Assembly (NCBI RefSeq): GCF_021216675.1
Contig: NZ_CP086120.1
Coordinates: 930,001-994,000 of the forward strand
Reading direction: 5' to 3'
Length of the DNA stretch: 64,000 nt
DNA from: Streptomyces gobiensis
GTDB taxonomy: Bacteria; Actinomycetota; Actinomycetes; Streptomycetales; Streptomycetaceae
Of the stretch, positions 24,691 to 35,895 are shown in pieces (position 1 is the first letter of the stretch; each line of letters opens with the position of its first letter). Under the pieces are notes generated by a model, which was not told the origin of the DNA, made no database searches, and was given only the letters and a program-made list of their open reading frames with translations. Made by a program: the position numbers and the translations under genes.

Positions 24691-25770
24691 GTGCTTCGCT
24701 TTCTTCTACCCAAGGCTGTCGGAACGACCCTTGTCATGGCGGTCGAGCTCTGTCTCCTTGCCGTGAACGCAACCGGGGACCGGGGGCCCGGAATCTTTAC
24801 CGAAGAAAAGAAGCCGGTCGTGGAAAAGGGAACGACAGGGGTCGAGGCAAAGCCGGAGACTCCGGTCGAGAGGCATGGCAAGCTCCACGTCTGCGGCACC
24901 CAGCTGTGCAACGCGGCCGGTAACCCCGTCCAACTGCGGGGCATGAGCACGAGCGGCACTCAGTGGTTTGCGGACTGCCTGGTCGACGACGCGTTGGATG
25001 TGCTCGCCGAGGACTGGGGCTCCAGCGTCCTGCGCATTGCGACGTATGCGGACAAGGATGGGTACGCGGGAAATCCGAAGAAGTTCACAGCTCTGGCGAA
25101 CCGATTGATCGACATGGCGAGTGCTCGCGGGATGTACGTGATTGTCGACTGGCACTGGGTCGACCCGGGCGACCCGAACGAGGGTCTCGACAATGCGATG
25201 ACCTTCTTCAAGGAGATCACCAAACGGCACCAGCACAAGCCCAATGTGATCTACGAGATCATGAACGAGGCATTTGAAGCCAGCTGGTGGATGATCAAGA
25301 GCTATGCCGAGAAGATCATCCCCGTGATCCGCGCCCGGGATCCCGACAGCGTGATCCTCGTCGGCACTCGCGGCTGGTCCACACTCGGCCTGTCGGAGTA
25401 CGCCAACGAACGGGAGGTTGTCGCGAACCCGGTACGCGCCTCCAACATCATGTACACATACCACTTCTACGCGGCGGCGCACCGGGAGGAGTTTCTCAGG
25501 ACCCTCGACCGCGCCTCCTCCAAACTCCCTGTTTTTGTCTCGGAGTGGGGCACCCAGTCGTGGACCGGCTTTGACAACGACTTCGCCATGTCGCAGAGAT
25601 ACATCGACCTGATGGCCAGGAAGAAGATCAGCTGGACCTACTGGAGCATCAGTGACGGTGACGGGGATGGCGACATCTTCAAGAAAGGCACCTGCAAGGG
25701 CGGCCGGTTCGCCGGCACCAGTGCGCTGAAGCCCGCCGGCGTCTGGATCCGGGAGCGGATCAGAGGCTGA
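24691..25770 (+). CDS. Secreted GH5 glycoside hydrolase (endoglucanase-like)
   Basis: 359 residues. The signal peptide is ~1-28, a short linker follows, then a GH5 (subfamily 2-like) barrel from ~63. Seen: LRGMSTSGTQWF, IVDWHW, the acid/base Glu in IYEIMNEAF and the nucleophile Glu in VFVSEWGT, with YTYHFYAAAH between them. The usual NEP after the acid/base is NEA here, a tolerated change in some GH5 members. It has no carbohydrate-binding module. The likely role is cleavage of beta-1,4-glucan or a related beta-glycan outside the cell. It converges on the S8 protease, with a strong hairpin between them. Confidence 0.87.
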   Translation: MLRFLLPKAVGTTLVMAVELCLLAVNATGDRGPGIFTEEKKPVVEKGTTGVEAKPETPVERHGKLHVCGTQLCNAAGNPVQLRGMSTSGTQWFADCLVDDALDVLAEDWGSSVLRIATYADKDGYAGNPKKFTALANRLIDMASARGMYVIVDWHWVDPGDPNEGLDNAMTFFKEITKRHQHKPNVIYEIMNEAFEASWWMIKSYAEKIIPVIRARDPDSVILVGTRGWSTLGLSEYANEREVVANPVRASNIMYTYHFYAAAHREEFLRTLDRASSKLPVFVSEWGTQSWTGFDNDFAMSQRYIDLMARKKISWTYWSISDGDGDGDIFKKGTCKGGRFAGTSALKPAGVWIRERIRG

Positions 25771-25844
25771 GCGGTGCATATGCGGGAGGATGGGACACCA
25801 TCTCCCATTGGTGGGCCTACCGGAGTTTAACGATGGAAACAGCG

Positions 25845-25877
25845 AACCGGCCCCGTGCCGAGGCGGCGGGGCCGGTT
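25845..25877. terminator. Bidirectional hairpin terminator
   Basis: AACCGGCCCCG (25845-25855) and CGGGGCCGGTT (25867-25877) form perfect 11-bp arms between the convergent GH5 and protease genes. Confidence 0.8.
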
Positions 25878-25900
25878 TGGTGTGGGTGGTCCGGTGTTGG

Positions 25901-27145
25901 TCACTTTTTGACTTGCAGCAGGCGGTTGGGGGAGCCGATACCCGCGAGGCCCACCTTGCCGGACGAGGACTGGTTGACCAGTGCCTGCGACACCTGGGCG
26001 GGGCTCGCCGAGGGGTTGCTGGCGAGGTGGAGGGCGGCGGCTCCGGCGACGTGCGGGGCGGCCATTGAGGTGCCCGAGAGGCTCTTCGTCGCCGTGTCGG
26101 ACTTGTTCCATGCCGAGGTGATGCTCACCCCGGGGGCGAACAGATCCAGCTTGCTGCCCCAGTTCGAGAAGTATGCCCGGCTGTCGTTTGCTTCGGTAGC
26201 GCCGACCGTTACGGCCTCGTCGACCCGGGCGGGGGACGTCAGATCCGCGAGAAGGCCATCGTTGCCCGCCGCGAGTGTGAACGTCACCCCGGTCGCGATC
26301 GCGTTGCGCACCGCCTCGTCCAGCTGCGTGTTGAGTACGCCGCCCAGGCTCATATTGGCCACCGCGGGCTTCCTCGCGTTCTTGGCCACCCAGTCAATAC
26401 CGGCGATGACCTGCGCGGTCGTGCCGGAGCCACCGTCGTCCAGTACGCGCACCCCGACAACGTTGGCTCCCTTCGCCACGCCGTACGAGCTGCCCGCGAC
26501 GGTCGCCGCGACATGCGTACCGTGGCCGTGGCCGTCCTGGGCGATGCGGTCATTGTCAACGAAGTCGTACCCGCTGGTCGCCCGGCCTCCGAAGTCCTGG
26601 TGAGAGGTGCGTACGCCGGTGTCGATGACGTACGCCGTCACGCCCGAGCCCGCGCTGTCCGGGTAGGTGTAGGACTTGTCCAGTGGCAGGTCAGGCTGGT
26701 CGATGCGGTCCAGACCCCAGGAGGGCGGGGTGGACTGGGTACCCGATATGGACACTTTTGTATCCTGGGCGACGGAGACCACCTTCGGGTCGGCGGCGAG
26801 CTGACGGGCCTGGTCCACGTCGAGCCGCAGCGCGTATCCGTTGAGCACCGTGCCATACGTCTGATGTATCTTCCCGCCGTATTTCCGGGCAAGATCCTTG
26901 CCTGCTTCGGAGCGAGCGGGGACCCCCTCGGAGCCGGACTTGAGCGTGACGATGTAACTGCCTGCGATCGCGTCGGGCGAGTCGGCGCCCAGTATTCGCC
27001 CCACATCCGGGGACGTGCCCAGTATTCGCCCCACGTCGGGAACGGACGCCTGTGCGGACGGCACGGTGACATAGACCGCTGTGGCCGCGGCGGCCACCGT
27101 CAGGCCTGCGACCGTGCGGGGCCAGGGGAAACGGGTACGTGGCAT
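25901..27145 (-). CDS. Secreted subtilisin-like serine protease (S8A)
   Basis: 414 residues from the ATG at 27145 with an AGGGG upstream. Order: signal peptide (~1-33), inhibitor I9 propeptide (~60-130, SYIVTLKSG), then a proteinase-K-like catalytic domain. The triad is Asp in AYVIDTG, His in GHGTHVA and Ser in GTSMAAPHVAG, with the oxyanion Asn in AAGNDG. The N-terminal part before the propeptide carries a ten-residue tandem repeat, PDVGRILGTS then PDVGRILGAD, coded by a 30-bp duplication. It is an extracellular protein-degrading enzyme that matures by self-cleavage. Confidence 0.94.
   Translation of the reverse strand: MPRTRFPWPRTVAGLTVAAAATAVYVTVPSAQASVPDVGRILGTSPDVGRILGADSPDAIAGSYIVTLKSGSEGVPARSEAGKDLARKYGGKIHQTYGTVLNGYALRLDVDQARQLAADPKVVSVAQDTKVSISGTQSTPPSWGLDRIDQPDLPLDKSYTYPDSAGSGVTAYVIDTGVRTSHQDFGGRATSGYDFVDNDRIAQDGHGHGTHVAATVAGSSYGVAKGANVVGVRVLDDGGSGTTAQVIAGIDWVAKNARKPAVANMSLGGVLNTQLDEAVRNAIATGVTFTLAAGNDGLLADLTSPARVDEAVTVGATEANDSRAYFSNWGSKLDLFAPGVSITSAWNKSDTATKSLSGTSMAAPHVAGAAALHLASNPSASPAQVSQALVNQSSSGKVGLAGIGSPNRLLQVKK
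26985..27044. repeat. 30-bp tandem duplication inside the protease gene
   Basis: Two adjacent 30-bp units, both containing AGTATTCGCCCCAC (26991 and 27021), code for the repeated PDVGRILG segment. Differences between units are mostly at the end of the unit. Confidence 0.75.
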
Positions 27146-27411
27146 AGGTGGCGCCCCTCTTCGATCATGGCGTGATGTGCGGGCCAGCGTCTCGTTATCT
27201 ACTCGTGAGTACAAGACCTCGGACACACGGAATTTCGAATTCCGCAAAGTGGTGCGTGGGAGACCAGGTGACAGGGTGTGACCATTCGGGCGTATGGGGG
27301 CACGGCGGCGGCCGTGCCCCCGCACGCCGCTCTGTCGATGCAACCGGCTAACTTACGGTGGTCAACACCGCGTTGACGTTTCATACGCCACCGCTACAGG
27401 GGGATCCCAGC

Positions 27412-27975
27412 ATGTCCGCGCCTCCGCCGCCGCAGGGCGGCCATAACCCGTACGGTCAGCCGGGCGGGCCGCAGCCCGGCCAGCCGCAGTACGGCTATCC
27501 GCAGCAGGGGCAGCCCCCATACGGTCAGCAGCCGTATCCGGGCCAGCCGCAGTATGGCCAGCCCGGTATGCCGCCGCCCGGCGGCATACCGCAGCAGGGT
27601 GGCTATCCCGCGCCCGGGGCTCCGGTCCCGCCGCCTCCGCAGCCACAGCGGAACAAGCCGGGCTTCAGGAGCATCATGCGGGGCATCGCCATCGTGGGGG
27701 GCGTCATCGCGCTCGGTCTTGGCTGGTGGATAAGCCGCGACACCGTGAGCGCCAGTGAGGCCAAAGCCGGTGACTGCATTGCCCAGCAAGGTGAATCGAC
27801 GAGATCCAAGGCCGAGGTCGTCGACTGCGATGACACCAAGGCGGCATACAAGGTCGCTGAGCGGCACGATGGCGCTCACGACTGCGACCGCGAACGGTAC
27901 GCCCAGTACCAGGAGTCACGTAGGCCCACGGGGGTTAAGTTCACGCTGTGCATGACGCCGCTCAGCCAGGAATAG
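27412..27975 (+). CDS. LppU-like membrane protein with Pro/Gln/Gly-rich N-terminus
   Basis: 187 residues from the ATG at 27412 with AGGGGG upstream. Residues ~1-75 are a low-complexity Gly/Pro/Gln/Tyr region, a repeat of [16 protein letters not shown] type that should lie in the cytoplasm. One membrane helix follows at ~88-106 ([20 protein letters not shown]), then a ~75-residue outside domain with four cysteines (GDCIAQQ, VDCDDTK, HDCDRER, TLCMTP), as in actinobacterial LppU-type proteins. The function is unknown. The gene is divergent from the protease. Confidence 0.78.
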   Translation: MSAPPPPQGGHNPYGQPGGPQPGQPQYGYPQQGQPPYGQQPYPGQPQYGQPGMPPPGGIPQQGGYPAPGAPVPPPPQPQRNKPGFRSIMRGIAIVGGVIALGLGWWISRDTVSASEAKAGDCIAQQGESTRSKAEVVDCDDTKAAYKVAERHDGAHDCDRERYAQYQESRRPTGVKFTLCMTPLSQE

Positions 27976-27996
27976 CTGGGTGACGCTGGTACGGGT

Positions 27997-28022
27997 GCCC
28001 GCGCCCCCGGTGGGGCGCGGGC
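27997..28022. terminator. Bidirectional hairpin terminator
   Basis: GCCCGCGCCCC and GGGGCGCGGGC, perfect 11-bp arms with a 4-nt loop, between the convergent LppU-like and amylase-pullulanase genes. Confidence 0.82.
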
Positions 28023-28028
28023 CGCGTG

Positions 28029-31000
28029 TTACCTGGCCTGGAACACCGCCACCGTGCGGGGTGGCACGGTGAAGGTGCCCTTGGTCTTGTCGTATGAGGA
28101 TGACTTGACCGTCTTGTCGGCGCCCTTCGCCTGGACGGGGTGGAGGGCGTAGTCCTTGCCGGACAGGGAAGTGACCGTCTGGCGCTGGGACGTGGGGGTG
28201 GCGTTGAAGACCACCGTCAGATCGTCCAGTCGCATGGTGACCACGCCTGGGGTCTCGTTCTCGCCGGAGAGGGGGAAGGCCAGCCGTTTCTGCACCTTCG
28301 CCGCGCTGTCCAGGGAGAACGCCTTCTCCGTGGAGCGGATCTTCAGCAGGTCCCGGTAGGCGGCCGAGGTGCCGTTGATTTCAGCGCAGGACGGGGTGAG
28401 GGCGGCCGGGTCGGTGAGGAGTGGCTTGGCGTAGGGCCACTTGTCCTTGTTGTCCCAGGCCGGGGGCAGGCCGCGGCCAAAGCCGTTGCCCTGGCGGCAG
28501 TCCCAGTTGATGGTGTTGAACCAGTCGCCGGAGTTGTAGGAGTTACGGTCCAGGGACTTGGAGCGGAGCAGGTCGCTGCCTGACTGGCTCATGGCCGGGC
28601 CCTGGGAGAGGGCCGCAGTGGCCATGGCGAGTACCTGCATACGGGACCGGTCGGAGGCCGAGGTCTTCTTGGGGAGCTTGAAGGCCAGGGCGTCGTAAAG
28701 GGTTTCGTTGTCGTGTGCGTCGGCGTAGGCGACGGCCTCGCCGGGCGCGGCGGCGTATCCGGCTGGGGCGCCGTTGTAGTCGATCTCGGAGCCCTTCACC
28801 TGCTGTCCGGAGGAGTCCGTGAAGGTGTAGTCGGCCAGGTTGCCGGTCAGGCCGACCTTGAGCAGGTCCTGGTAGTGGAGCAAGCGGGCCTTCTGCTCGG
28901 CCGGAGTGCCGTTCTTCTTGGAGTCGTTGGGGTCGGTGTAGAGGCCGGAGGCGAAGCCCTGGATGCCGGGGTCCTCGTCGAAGGGGCCGCCGCCGCGTAC
29001 CGCGTCGCGGGCCCGGTCGGCGAAGGTGGCGATGCCCGTACCGGCCATGTTCTGCTGCGTGGCCTGGACGAAGCGGGCGTCGTCGGCGACTTCGCCGAAG
29101 TTCCAGCCCTCGCCGTAGAGGATGATCTTCTTGCCGTCCACGCCGTCCTTGGCGAGGGTCAGGGAGTCCAGGGCCTTGCGTACGGCGAGGATGTTCTCTC
29201 TGGGGTGATGGCCCATGAGGTCGAAGCGGAAGCCGTCGACCTTGTACTCCTTGGCCCAGGTGACGATGGAGTCCACCGTCAGCTTGCCCATCATGGTGTG
29301 TTCGGGCGCGGTGTTGGGGCAGCACGTGGACGTAGCCACCGAGCCGTCCGCCAGCAGCCGCTGGTAGTAGCCGGGCACGACGCGGTCGAGGACGGACTTC
29401 TCGTCCTGGCCGGAGGCGTAGGTGTGGTTGTAGACCACATCCAGGACTACGCGGAGTCCGCTCTTGTTGAGGGACTGGATCATCTCGCGGTATTCGGTGG
29501 TGCGTTGGGGACCGTTGGGGCTGGTGGCGTAGGAGCCTTCCGGCACGGTGTAGTGCAGGGGGTCATAGCCCCAGTTGTAGGCGTCCTGGTCGCGGATTTT
29601 GCCGATGCACTCCTGCTGTTGAGGGGAGGAGGGGGCGAGTGACGTCAGGTCGCAGGGTGGGGTTTTCTGGTCGGCCGGATTCTCCGGGGTGGTGGCTATG
29701 TCGTAGGACGGAAGCAGATGGACGTAGGACGTTCCGGCGTCCGCCAGCTTCTTCAGGTGTTTCATGCCGTCGGAGGACTGTTCGGTGAAGGCCAGGTACT
29801 TACCGGTGTGTTTGGCCGTCTTGTCCGCGATGGAGAAGTCGCGGATGTGGAGCTCCTGGATCTGGGCGTCGCGGAGATCCGTTGGCTCGGGTTTGGTCAG
29901 GCGGTGCCAGCCCTTGGGGGCGAGCTTCGGGTCGGCGAGGTTGACTATCAGGCTCCGCTTGGAGTCGGTGGTGAGGGCGGTGGAGTAGGGGTCGGTGACA
30001 TGGTTGGTGACCAGCTTCTGGACGGACGGTGCCCACACCTTCACCTGGTAGCGGTAGGGCTTGCCCGTCCAGCTCCGATTGCCCTTGACACGCCAGACAC
30101 CGGTTGCGGCGTCCCGTCGCATACGGACCGTCCTGCCGTCCAGGTCCAGGGTGACGTGCTGGGCGGTGGGGGCCCAGACGGAGAGGGTGGGGCGACCCTT
30201 GGGGTCGAAGACCGGGCCGAGGTCGGCCTTGGCGGCCTTCGCCCCGTAGAGGTCGTCCAGGATGCCGGGGATCTGGACGCCGGTCGCCGTGAGGAGGGCG
30301 CCGGTCGATGCCCGTTGCGTGGCGATCAGCTGGCTCTTGGTGGCGTCGCGGATCCGGTCACGGTCGCGGGGGGCGACGGTGAAGGCCGCGTACTCCTTCA
30401 GATGCGGGTACTTCTTACGCTGGGCGTCGGTGAGGCCGTCCTTGACCGGGGTCAGGCGGATCCAGTGGCCCTCGTGGGAGAGAGCACCGTCTTTGGTGAG
30501 GGTGATCTGGCCCTTGGGGTCGTAGACGAGCTGCTGGCTGGTGGCCTCTGTTGCCTTGATCTGCCAGGCGAGGGTGTCGCGGTCGATCCACTGGGCCTTG
30601 GCCTGGGCCAGGTCGAGGTCGACGGCGCCGCCGGTGGCTGGGAGGAGGTAGCCGGGGGTGGCGCTGAGCTTCCAGGCTTCCTTGCTGTGGGTGGCGAAGT
30701 CCAGTGACTGGTCGGTGGCCTCGTCCTTCTCATCGCCCTTGTGGATGATGTAGCTGAGTGAGGTGGCGCCCTCGGCAAGGGGTACCTCGAAGGTGGCGCC
30801 GAAGGCGTCCTGCTTCACCGGTGTGAGGGGCTTGGTCCAGTCGGTGGGCTCGGCGGCGCCGGTCCAGGTGTGCAGGCCCCAGCCGTCGTAGTCGCCGTCC
30901 GGGCGGTGGTAGTGGATGACCGCCTTGGACTCGTCCTGTGGTGGGTACGCGCCCTCGGGGGCCTCGTGGGTGATCTCGTCCTTGCCTTGCTCGGCCCATA

Positions 31001-33434
31001 CCTGGCCCGTCTTCGTCAGGTCGATGGTGCGCTCGGGGCCGTCGGGGGTTCCGTCCTTCTCAATGGTGAAGGGGAGTTCGGCGGCTGCCTCGCCCTCGGC
31101 GAGCTTGAGCCAGGCGAAGGCACCGTAGGCGTCACGGCCGATGAACTGGGCTGTGCGGTCGCCGGACTTCAGCCGCCAGCCGTCATAGTCCTGGTCGCCG
31201 CGCTGGTAGTGGACGACGGCATAGTCGCGGTCCACGGCTGAGGGGACCTCGGGGGCAGGTGGCTGACCGGCTGTGCTGCTGGCCAGGGCCGATGCCGTAC
31301 GGCCCGTACTGTCCACGGCGACGGCCTTGTAGCGCAGCGGGGTGCCGGCGGTCACATCCTTGCCGAGGTGCTGGGTGACCTTGTACGGGGCGTGGTCGGC
31401 GGTACCCAGGGTCTGCCACCTGCCGTTGCCTGTCTGGGCGGCGAAGATGACCCGGTTGAGCTGGCCGCCCTTGACATCGGCGGACAACTCGACGGTGCCG
31501 GTCGCGCCCGGCTCCGGGGCGGTGAGCTTGATGCTGGGCTTGGTGGCCGGGGCGCCCAGCGGTTTGGTGGCCTGGAAGACGGCCGTGGACAGGGCGGGGA
31601 CCGTTACCTTGATCTTCTCAGCGGTGCCACTCCATGCGGTGCTCTTGCCGCCCTTGCCACCCTTGCCGCCGTAGATCTGACGGAAACGGGTCTTGGCGGA
31701 GCCGGTTGGGATCTCCGCGGTCCGGGCCTTCTCCGCGCTGTTCACGGCGACGACGTACTCGGTCCGCTGCGTGGCGGCGGCGTCGGTGCGGGAGAAGGCG
31801 TAGATGCCGGGGCCCTGGTCGGCGTAGCGCTCGGTCTGGACGCCGTCGCGCAGGGCGGGGTGCTTCTTGGTGAGCTGGGACAGCCCGGCGATGGAGCGGT
31901 AGAGCGGGTGCCTGGTGTCGTAGGCGTCCTTGGCGTGCGTACGGTCCGTGCCGAGCTGGTTGTTCGCCTCGTCATCGAGGTAGTCGGCGGTCTTGGAGGC
32001 GAAGAGACTCTGCCGGGCGTCCTTGTCGCCGCCCGCGCCGGTGAAGCCCTGCTCATCGCCGTAGTAGATAACGGGGTTGCCCCGGGTCAGGAACATCAGC
32101 TCATGGGCGAGCGTGGCGCGGCGCACCAGCTCGGCGTCGTCAGCCTTGGGATTGTCCTGGGTGAGGAAGGTGCCGATCCGGCCCATATCGTGGTTACCGA
32201 GGAAGGTCACCTGCTCATAGGCGTTGGACGTGCCGGTGGTGTAGCGGTAGTCCTGTGCGAAAAGTTCGGAGAGCCGGGTCGCGGAGCCGCCCTGGGAGAC
32301 GTAGGAGCGGGCGGCCGACTGGAAGGGGAAGTCGAGCGTGGCGTCGAGCTTGCCCTGGGTGACGTAGGGGGCGGTCTCGGCGGGATCGGCGGAATAGATC
32401 TCGCCGAACATAAAGAAGTCTTTCTTGCCCCGCTTGGCCGCGTAGGCGTTCAGCGCCGTGGCCCACTGGTTCCAGAACTCCATATTGACGTGCTTGACCG
32501 TGTCGATACGGAAGCCGTCGATGCCGAAGTCCTTGACCCACCGCTGGTAGATCTTCTTCATGCCCTCGACGACCTCGGGACGTTCGGTCCATAGATCGTC
32601 GAGACCGACGAAGTCGCCGTGCAGGCTGCTCTCTCCGGCGAAGGTGGAGTCGCCGCGGTTGTGGTACATCGTCGGGTCGTTGAGCCAGGCCGGGACTTTG
32701 GCGTTCTGCTCGTCCTTGGGAACTACCGGGGTTCGGGGGAAGGAGTTCTTGTCCACCTTCGGAAAGGTCCTGCTGGCCGCATGGTCGGCGTAGTCGGCGT
32801 CATCGAAGGGTTTGCCGTCCTTGGTGAGATAGGGGAAGGCGCCCTTGGAGAGATAGCTGTAGGACTTCTCCTTGTAGTCGACCACATCGGCGGTGTGGTT
32901 GGTGAGGACATCAAAGAAGACCTTCATGTTCTTGGCTTTGGCGGCCTTGATGAGTCTCTTGAGGTCGGCGTTGGTGCCGAAGTGGGGGTCGACCTGAGTG
33001 AAGTCGGTGATCCAGTAGCCGTGATAGCCCGCTGAGGCGTCCTTGCCCTCGCCCTGCACCGGCTTGTTCTTGAAGATGGGCGCCATCCAGATGGCGGTGG
33101 TGCCCAGCCCTTTGATGTAGTCGAGCCTCTCGGTGAGGCCCTTGAGGTCACCGCCCTGGTAGAAGCCCTTGTCCTGGGGATCGAAACCGGTGGCGAGTCG
33201 GCCGCCGGTCAGGCCGCCCTTGTCGTTGGCCTTGTCACCATTGGCGAACCGGTCCGGCAGGACAAAGTAGAGCTGCTCCCGGGTCAGGTCATGCCGGGTG
33301 GGCTCGGCGGCCAGCCGGGCGTCGGACGGTGGCGGCGGTGCGGCCTTGGCGGGTGCCGCCGCGGTGATGAGCGTCGCGAGTAGGGCGGCCGCTATGCCGG
33401 CGGCCGCTCCTCTGCGCGCGGAAGAACCGATCAC
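28029..33434 (-). CDS. Secreted alpha-amylase/pullulanase fusion (two GH13 domains, two CBM41)
   Basis: 1801 residues from the GTG at 33434 with AGGAG upstream; the frame's N-terminal extension to 33728 is antisense-like and rejected. Order: signal peptide (~1-32); GH13 alpha-amylase (~50-540) with D311, E345 and D416; C-terminal beta domain to ~620; Ig-like module (~630-725); two CBM41 starch modules (~737-830 and ~837-915, each with a YDGW motif); pullulanase N2/CBM48 part (~920-1150); GH13_14 pullulanase (~1190-1680) with the YNWGYDP signature, D1405 and E1442; C-terminal DUF3372-like domain. It should cut both alpha-1,4 and alpha-1,6 bonds of starch. It lies 38 bp downstream of the CBM20 amylase on the same strand. 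Confidence 0.95.
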   Translation of the reverse strand: MIGSSARRGAAAGIAAALLATLITAAAPAKAAPPPPSDARLAAEPTRHDLTREQLYFVLPDRFANGDKANDKGGLTGGRLATGFDPQDKGFYQGGDLKGLTERLDYIKGLGTTAIWMAPIFKNKPVQGEGKDASAGYHGYWITDFTQVDPHFGTNADLKRLIKAAKAKNMKVFFDVLTNHTADVVDYKEKSYSYLSKGAFPYLTKDGKPFDDADYADHAASRTFPKVDKNSFPRTPVVPKDEQNAKVPAWLNDPTMYHNRGDSTFAGESSLHGDFVGLDDLWTERPEVVEGMKKIYQRWVKDFGIDGFRIDTVKHVNMEFWNQWATALNAYAAKRGKKDFFMFGEIYSADPAETAPYVTQGKLDATLDFPFQSAARSYVSQGGSATRLSELFAQDYRYTTGTSNAYEQVTFLGNHDMGRIGTFLTQDNPKADDAELVRRATLAHELMFLTRGNPVIYYGDEQGFTGAGGDKDARQSLFASKTADYLDDEANNQLGTDRTHAKDAYDTRHPLYRSIAGLSQLTKKHPALRDGVQTERYADQGPGIYAFSRTDAAATQRTEYVVAVNSAEKARTAEIPTGSAKTRFRQIYGGKGGKGGKSTAWSGTAEKIKVTVPALSTAVFQATKPLGAPATKPSIKLTAPEPGATGTVELSADVKGGQLNRVIFAAQTGNGRWQTLGTADHAPYKVTQHLGKDVTAGTPLRYKAVAVDSTGRTASALASSTAGQPPAPEVPSAVDRDYAVVHYQRGDQDYDGWRLKSGDRTAQFIGRDAYGAFAWLKLAEGEAAAELPFTIEKDGTPDGPERTIDLTKTGQVWAEQGKDEITHEAPEGAYPPQDESKAVIHYHRPDGDYDGWGLHTWTGAAEPTDWTKPLTPVKQDAFGATFEVPLAEGATSLSYIIHKGDEKDEATDQSLDFATHSKEAWKLSATPGYLLPATGGAVDLDLAQAKAQWIDRDTLAWQIKATEATSQQLVYDPKGQITLTKDGALSHEGHWIRLTPVKDGLTDAQRKKYPHLKEYAAFTVAPRDRDRIRDATKSQLIATQRASTGALLTATGVQIPGILDDLYGAKAAKADLGPVFDPKGRPTLSVWAPTAQHVTLDLDGRTVRMRRDAATGVWRVKGNRSWTGKPYRYQVKVWAPSVQKLVTNHVTDPYSTALTTDSKRSLIVNLADPKLAPKGWHRLTKPEPTDLRDAQIQELHIRDFSIADKTAKHTGKYLAFTEQSSDGMKHLKKLADAGTSYVHLLPSYDIATTPENPADQKTPPCDLTSLAPSSPQQQECIGKIRDQDAYNWGYDPLHYTVPEGSYATSPNGPQRTTEYREMIQSLNKSGLRVVLDVVYNHTYASGQDEKSVLDRVVPGYYQRLLADGSVATSTCCPNTAPEHTMMGKLTVDSIVTWAKEYKVDGFRFDLMGHHPRENILAVRKALDSLTLAKDGVDGKKIILYGEGWNFGEVADDARFVQATQQNMAGTGIATFADRARDAVRGGGPFDEDPGIQGFASGLYTDPNDSKKNGTPAEQKARLLHYQDLLKVGLTGNLADYTFTDSSGQQVKGSEIDYNGAPAGYAAAPGEAVAYADAHDNETLYDALAFKLPKKTSASDRSRMQVLAMATAALSQGPAMSQSGSDLLRSKSLDRNSYNSGDWFNTINWDCRQGNGFGRGLPPAWDNKDKWPYAKPLLTDPAALTPSCAEINGTSAAYRDLLKIRSTEKAFSLDSAAKVQKRLAFPLSGENETPGVVTMRLDDLTVVFNATPTSQRQTVTSLSGKDYALHPVQAKGADKTVKSSSYDKTKGTFTVPPRTVAVFQAR

Positions 33435-33472
33435 GGATCGCTCTCCTAGTAGGGCAGGTGGGGGTGGGGAAG

Positions 33473-35176
33473 TCAGCTGCGCCAGGTGTCGTTCAGCGTG
33501 GCGAAACCGGTGAGAGGGACGGTGAAGGAGCGGTTGTCGCCGCGCTCCCAGGTGACGCCGTCGCGCTCGTCCTTGCGGAGATATTTGTATTCGCACGATG
33601 TCCCGGCAGGCAGTGCCAGCTGGGCCTTCCAGACGGGGTAGTCCGCCGGGTCGAGCCGGGGCGCGCGGTCGGTGTGCCAGCCGCCGAGGGCTGGGCAGCT
33701 GCCCGCCACATGGATGTTCTCGCCCCACTGGGTGGTGGCGTCGACCGCGAAGGAGACCCCGGTACCGCCGTCGCCGTCCCCTCCCCCGCAGCTGCGGGCG
33801 CCGGTGTGCAGCGCGACGGCGGTATTCGCACCCAGGGTCGCGGTGAACTGGCCGGAGCCGTTCACGGTGACGCTCCGGCCGCTCTGCACATCGCAGTAGT
33901 CGCCCGCGGGCAGCGAGGTCTGGAACGTACGGGCCAGTGAACCGCTTTCATGGTTGATGGCGACATAAGCCTTACTGCCACGGCCGAAGGCGATGGCGTT
34001 GTTGCCGTTGTCCCACCAGTTGGTGACCGGCTGACCGCGTGCCTCATTGCGGAAGGCGACCATCGAGGAGATCTCCGGCCAGGCGTGCTGGCACTTCCAG
34101 CCGTCGCTGTAGCAGGCGTTTACGGTTCCGCTGCCGGGCGGACCGGCGTCCTTGTCGTTGAACTCATAGCCGGAGTGGACATCCGGGGAGCCGTAGGGCC
34201 AGGCCAGCATGAAGACATTGGCCAGGGTGTAGTTGGCGCCGTCCTTGTAGTTGAGGGTGTCGCCGACGCGCTCGGTGTCATGGTTGTCCACGAAGACGGC
34301 GGACTTGCCGCTCTCCATAAAGCCCCAGCCCTCGCCGTAGTTCTTGAGGTGGGCGAGCTTCTCGCCATTGAAGACTTGTTTGAGGCCACGCGCGTAGCGG
34401 AACTCCTGGACATCACCGTTGCCGAGGTATTCGCCGGGGTCGACGGCCTCACCGTCCCCGTGAATCGCCTCCTGCTTCCAGTAGACGCCGGGGCTGCTGA
34501 GCTTGGACTTGATCGCGGCGAGATCGCTGGCGGGTATGTGCTTGGCCGCGTCGATGCGGAAGCCCTCGACGCCCATCGAGAGCAGGTCGCTCATATAGTC
34601 CGCGATCCGCTGACGGACGTACTCCTTGCCGGTCTTGAGATCGGCAAGGCCGACGAGCTCGCAATTCTGCACCTGATGACGATCGCGGTAGTCGATCGCG
34701 TCGCTGCGGCAGTCACTGAAGTCGCCGTCGCTGTAGGGGGCGGATGGGTAGTCGTACTTGGTGTACGACGATCCGCCGGTGCCGGTGCCGTTGCCAGCGG
34801 TCATGTGGTTGATGACCGTGTCGACGACGACCTTGACGCCCGCGCCGTTGCAGGTGCTGACCATGGACTGGAACTGGCTGCGGTTGCCGAGCCGACTGGC
34901 GATGTTGTAGCTGACCGGCTGGTACTGGGTCCACCACTGGGCGCCCTGAACGTGTTCCTGAGGCGGGGAGACCTGCACGTATCCGTAACCGGCGGGGCCA
35001 AGGGTGTCCGTGCACGCCTTGGCGATGGAGTCGAACTTCCAGGAGAAGAGGACGGCGGTGACGTCCTTCTCAGAGGGGGGTACCGCTTGTGCTGTCTGCG
35101 CCTGGGGGGTCGCTATGAGCGAGCCCGCCACGCCCGCGATGAGCGCGAGCGCGGCGGCCGTGGGTCTGAAGGCCAC
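33473..35176 (-). CDS. amlA: Secreted alpha-amylase with CBM20 starch-binding domain
   Basis: 567 residues from the GTG at 35176 with GGAGG 5 nt upstream. Signal peptide ~1-32; GH13 subfamily 32-like catalytic barrel (~38-400) with nucleophile D209 (GFRIDAAKH), acid/base E236 (KQEAIHG) and D300 (FVDNHD); C-terminal beta domain (~405-455); a GGGDGDGG linker; CBM20 (~465-567) with the usual Trp positions ([25 protein letters not shown]). It degrades starch to maltodextrins for the Mal importer. The promoter is a clear TTGACG-17-TACGGT upstream, with a MalR-like half-site in the leader. Confidence 0.95.
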   Translation of the reverse strand: MAFRPTAAALALIAGVAGSLIATPQAQTAQAVPPSEKDVTAVLFSWKFDSIAKACTDTLGPAGYGYVQVSPPQEHVQGAQWWTQYQPVSYNIASRLGNRSQFQSMVSTCNGAGVKVVVDTVINHMTAGNGTGTGGSSYTKYDYPSAPYSDGDFSDCRSDAIDYRDRHQVQNCELVGLADLKTGKEYVRQRIADYMSDLLSMGVEGFRIDAAKHIPASDLAAIKSKLSSPGVYWKQEAIHGDGEAVDPGEYLGNGDVQEFRYARGLKQVFNGEKLAHLKNYGEGWGFMESGKSAVFVDNHDTERVGDTLNYKDGANYTLANVFMLAWPYGSPDVHSGYEFNDKDAGPPGSGTVNACYSDGWKCQHAWPEISSMVAFRNEARGQPVTNWWDNGNNAIAFGRGSKAYVAINHESGSLARTFQTSLPAGDYCDVQSGRSVTVNGSGQFTATLGANTAVALHTGARSCGGGDGDGGTGVSFAVDATTQWGENIHVAGSCPALGGWHTDRAPRLDPADYPVWKAQLALPAGTSCEYKYLRKDERDGVTWERGDNRSFTVPLTGFATLNDTWRS

Positions 35177-35261
35177 GATGCCTCCTGCCTGATGCCTGAT
35201 GCTGATGCCTGATGGAGAAGCCGTTGCGGGTGTGCCTGCCTTGAGGGCGAGGACGTGGGGG

Positions 35262-35335
35262 TTTGCAAGAAGACTGAAAGAAGCTGGAACATCTTCCGCG
35301 CGGTTGACCGTAGAAGGCGGTTACTACTGCGTCAA
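35262..35335 (-). promoter_or_regulatory. Amylase promoter and MalR-like site
   Basis: On the minus strand, TTGACG (35335-35330), a 17-nt spacer and TACGGT (35312-35307) make a near-ideal promoter. The predicted start is at about 35300, giving a ~125-nt leader. Just downstream, CTTCTTTC and CTTCTTGCAAA (35284-35262) resemble the CTTTCTGCAAG half of the malE site at 41981-42001, so MalR control of the amylase is likely. Confidence 0.6.
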
Positions 35336-35436
35336 GAGTTTGGACACACCCCAGAAACACGGGCGTTGCTTCAACGCGCAGGCGTCTGAAAGAGCTTGCA
35401 TGCTGCTACGTCCGGGGCCGGGGTAGTTCTTCCCCT

Positions 35437-35781
35437 AACCCGGCCCCTTCCCGAAACTGGGGGCTAACGCCCCCAGACCCCCGAGTGTTGTGGGCACTCG
35501 CAGCCCCGCGAGGGGCTGTGGGTGGGCACAACACCCGCCCACCGGCCCGCACCGCCAACCCGGGGCCCCGGGGCGAAGCCCCGGTTTCCGGGAAGGGGCG
35601 GGATACGGGGACACCCACCCACGGCACCCCGCACCCGGGGCGGAGCCCCGCCACGCGGCGAAGCCGCACATCGGCACAGCGGGAAGGGGCGGGATACGGG
35701 GACACCCACCCACGGCACCCCGCACCCGGGGCGGAGCCCCGCCGCGCGGCGGAGCCGCATATCGGTACAGCCGGGAAGGGG
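35437..35781. repeat. Intergenic repeat family, copy 2 (reverse orientation, internal tandem unit)
   Basis: Ends in GGTACAGCCGGGAAGGGG at 35764-35781. Contains the central stem-loop at 35486-35533 (TGTTGTG/CACAACA, with inner stem CAGCCCC/GGGGCTG instead of the GCCGCCC/GGGCGGC of copies 1, 3 and 6). A ~91-bp unit starting GGGAAGGGGCGGGATACGG is repeated in tandem from 35590 and 35681, with a third partial start at 35773. It lies downstream of the MalR-like gene and upstream of the amylase promoter. Confidence 0.85.
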
Positions 35782-35895
35782 CGGGATCGGGGGAACCCCA
35801 CCCTGACGCCCCGGACAGGGGAATCGCGCGGGCATAGCCCAGCAACGGGGCGAGCCCGCTCCCAGCGGTGCGCGCCCGGGAGCCGGGCCGCGCAG

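Noticed and set aside
31368..32594. Long open frame (408 codons) on the + strand opposite the amylase-pullulanase
   Set aside because: It is an antisense frame kept open by GC-rich third positions; its translation is Val/Gly/Leu-rich without any recognisable motif, and it lies fully inside a certain gene.
33435..33728. N-terminal extension of the amylase-pullulanase frame
   Set aside because: It overlaps the 3' end of the CBM20 amylase on the same strand and has no signal peptide; the GTG at 33434 with AGGAG and a signal peptide is the true start.
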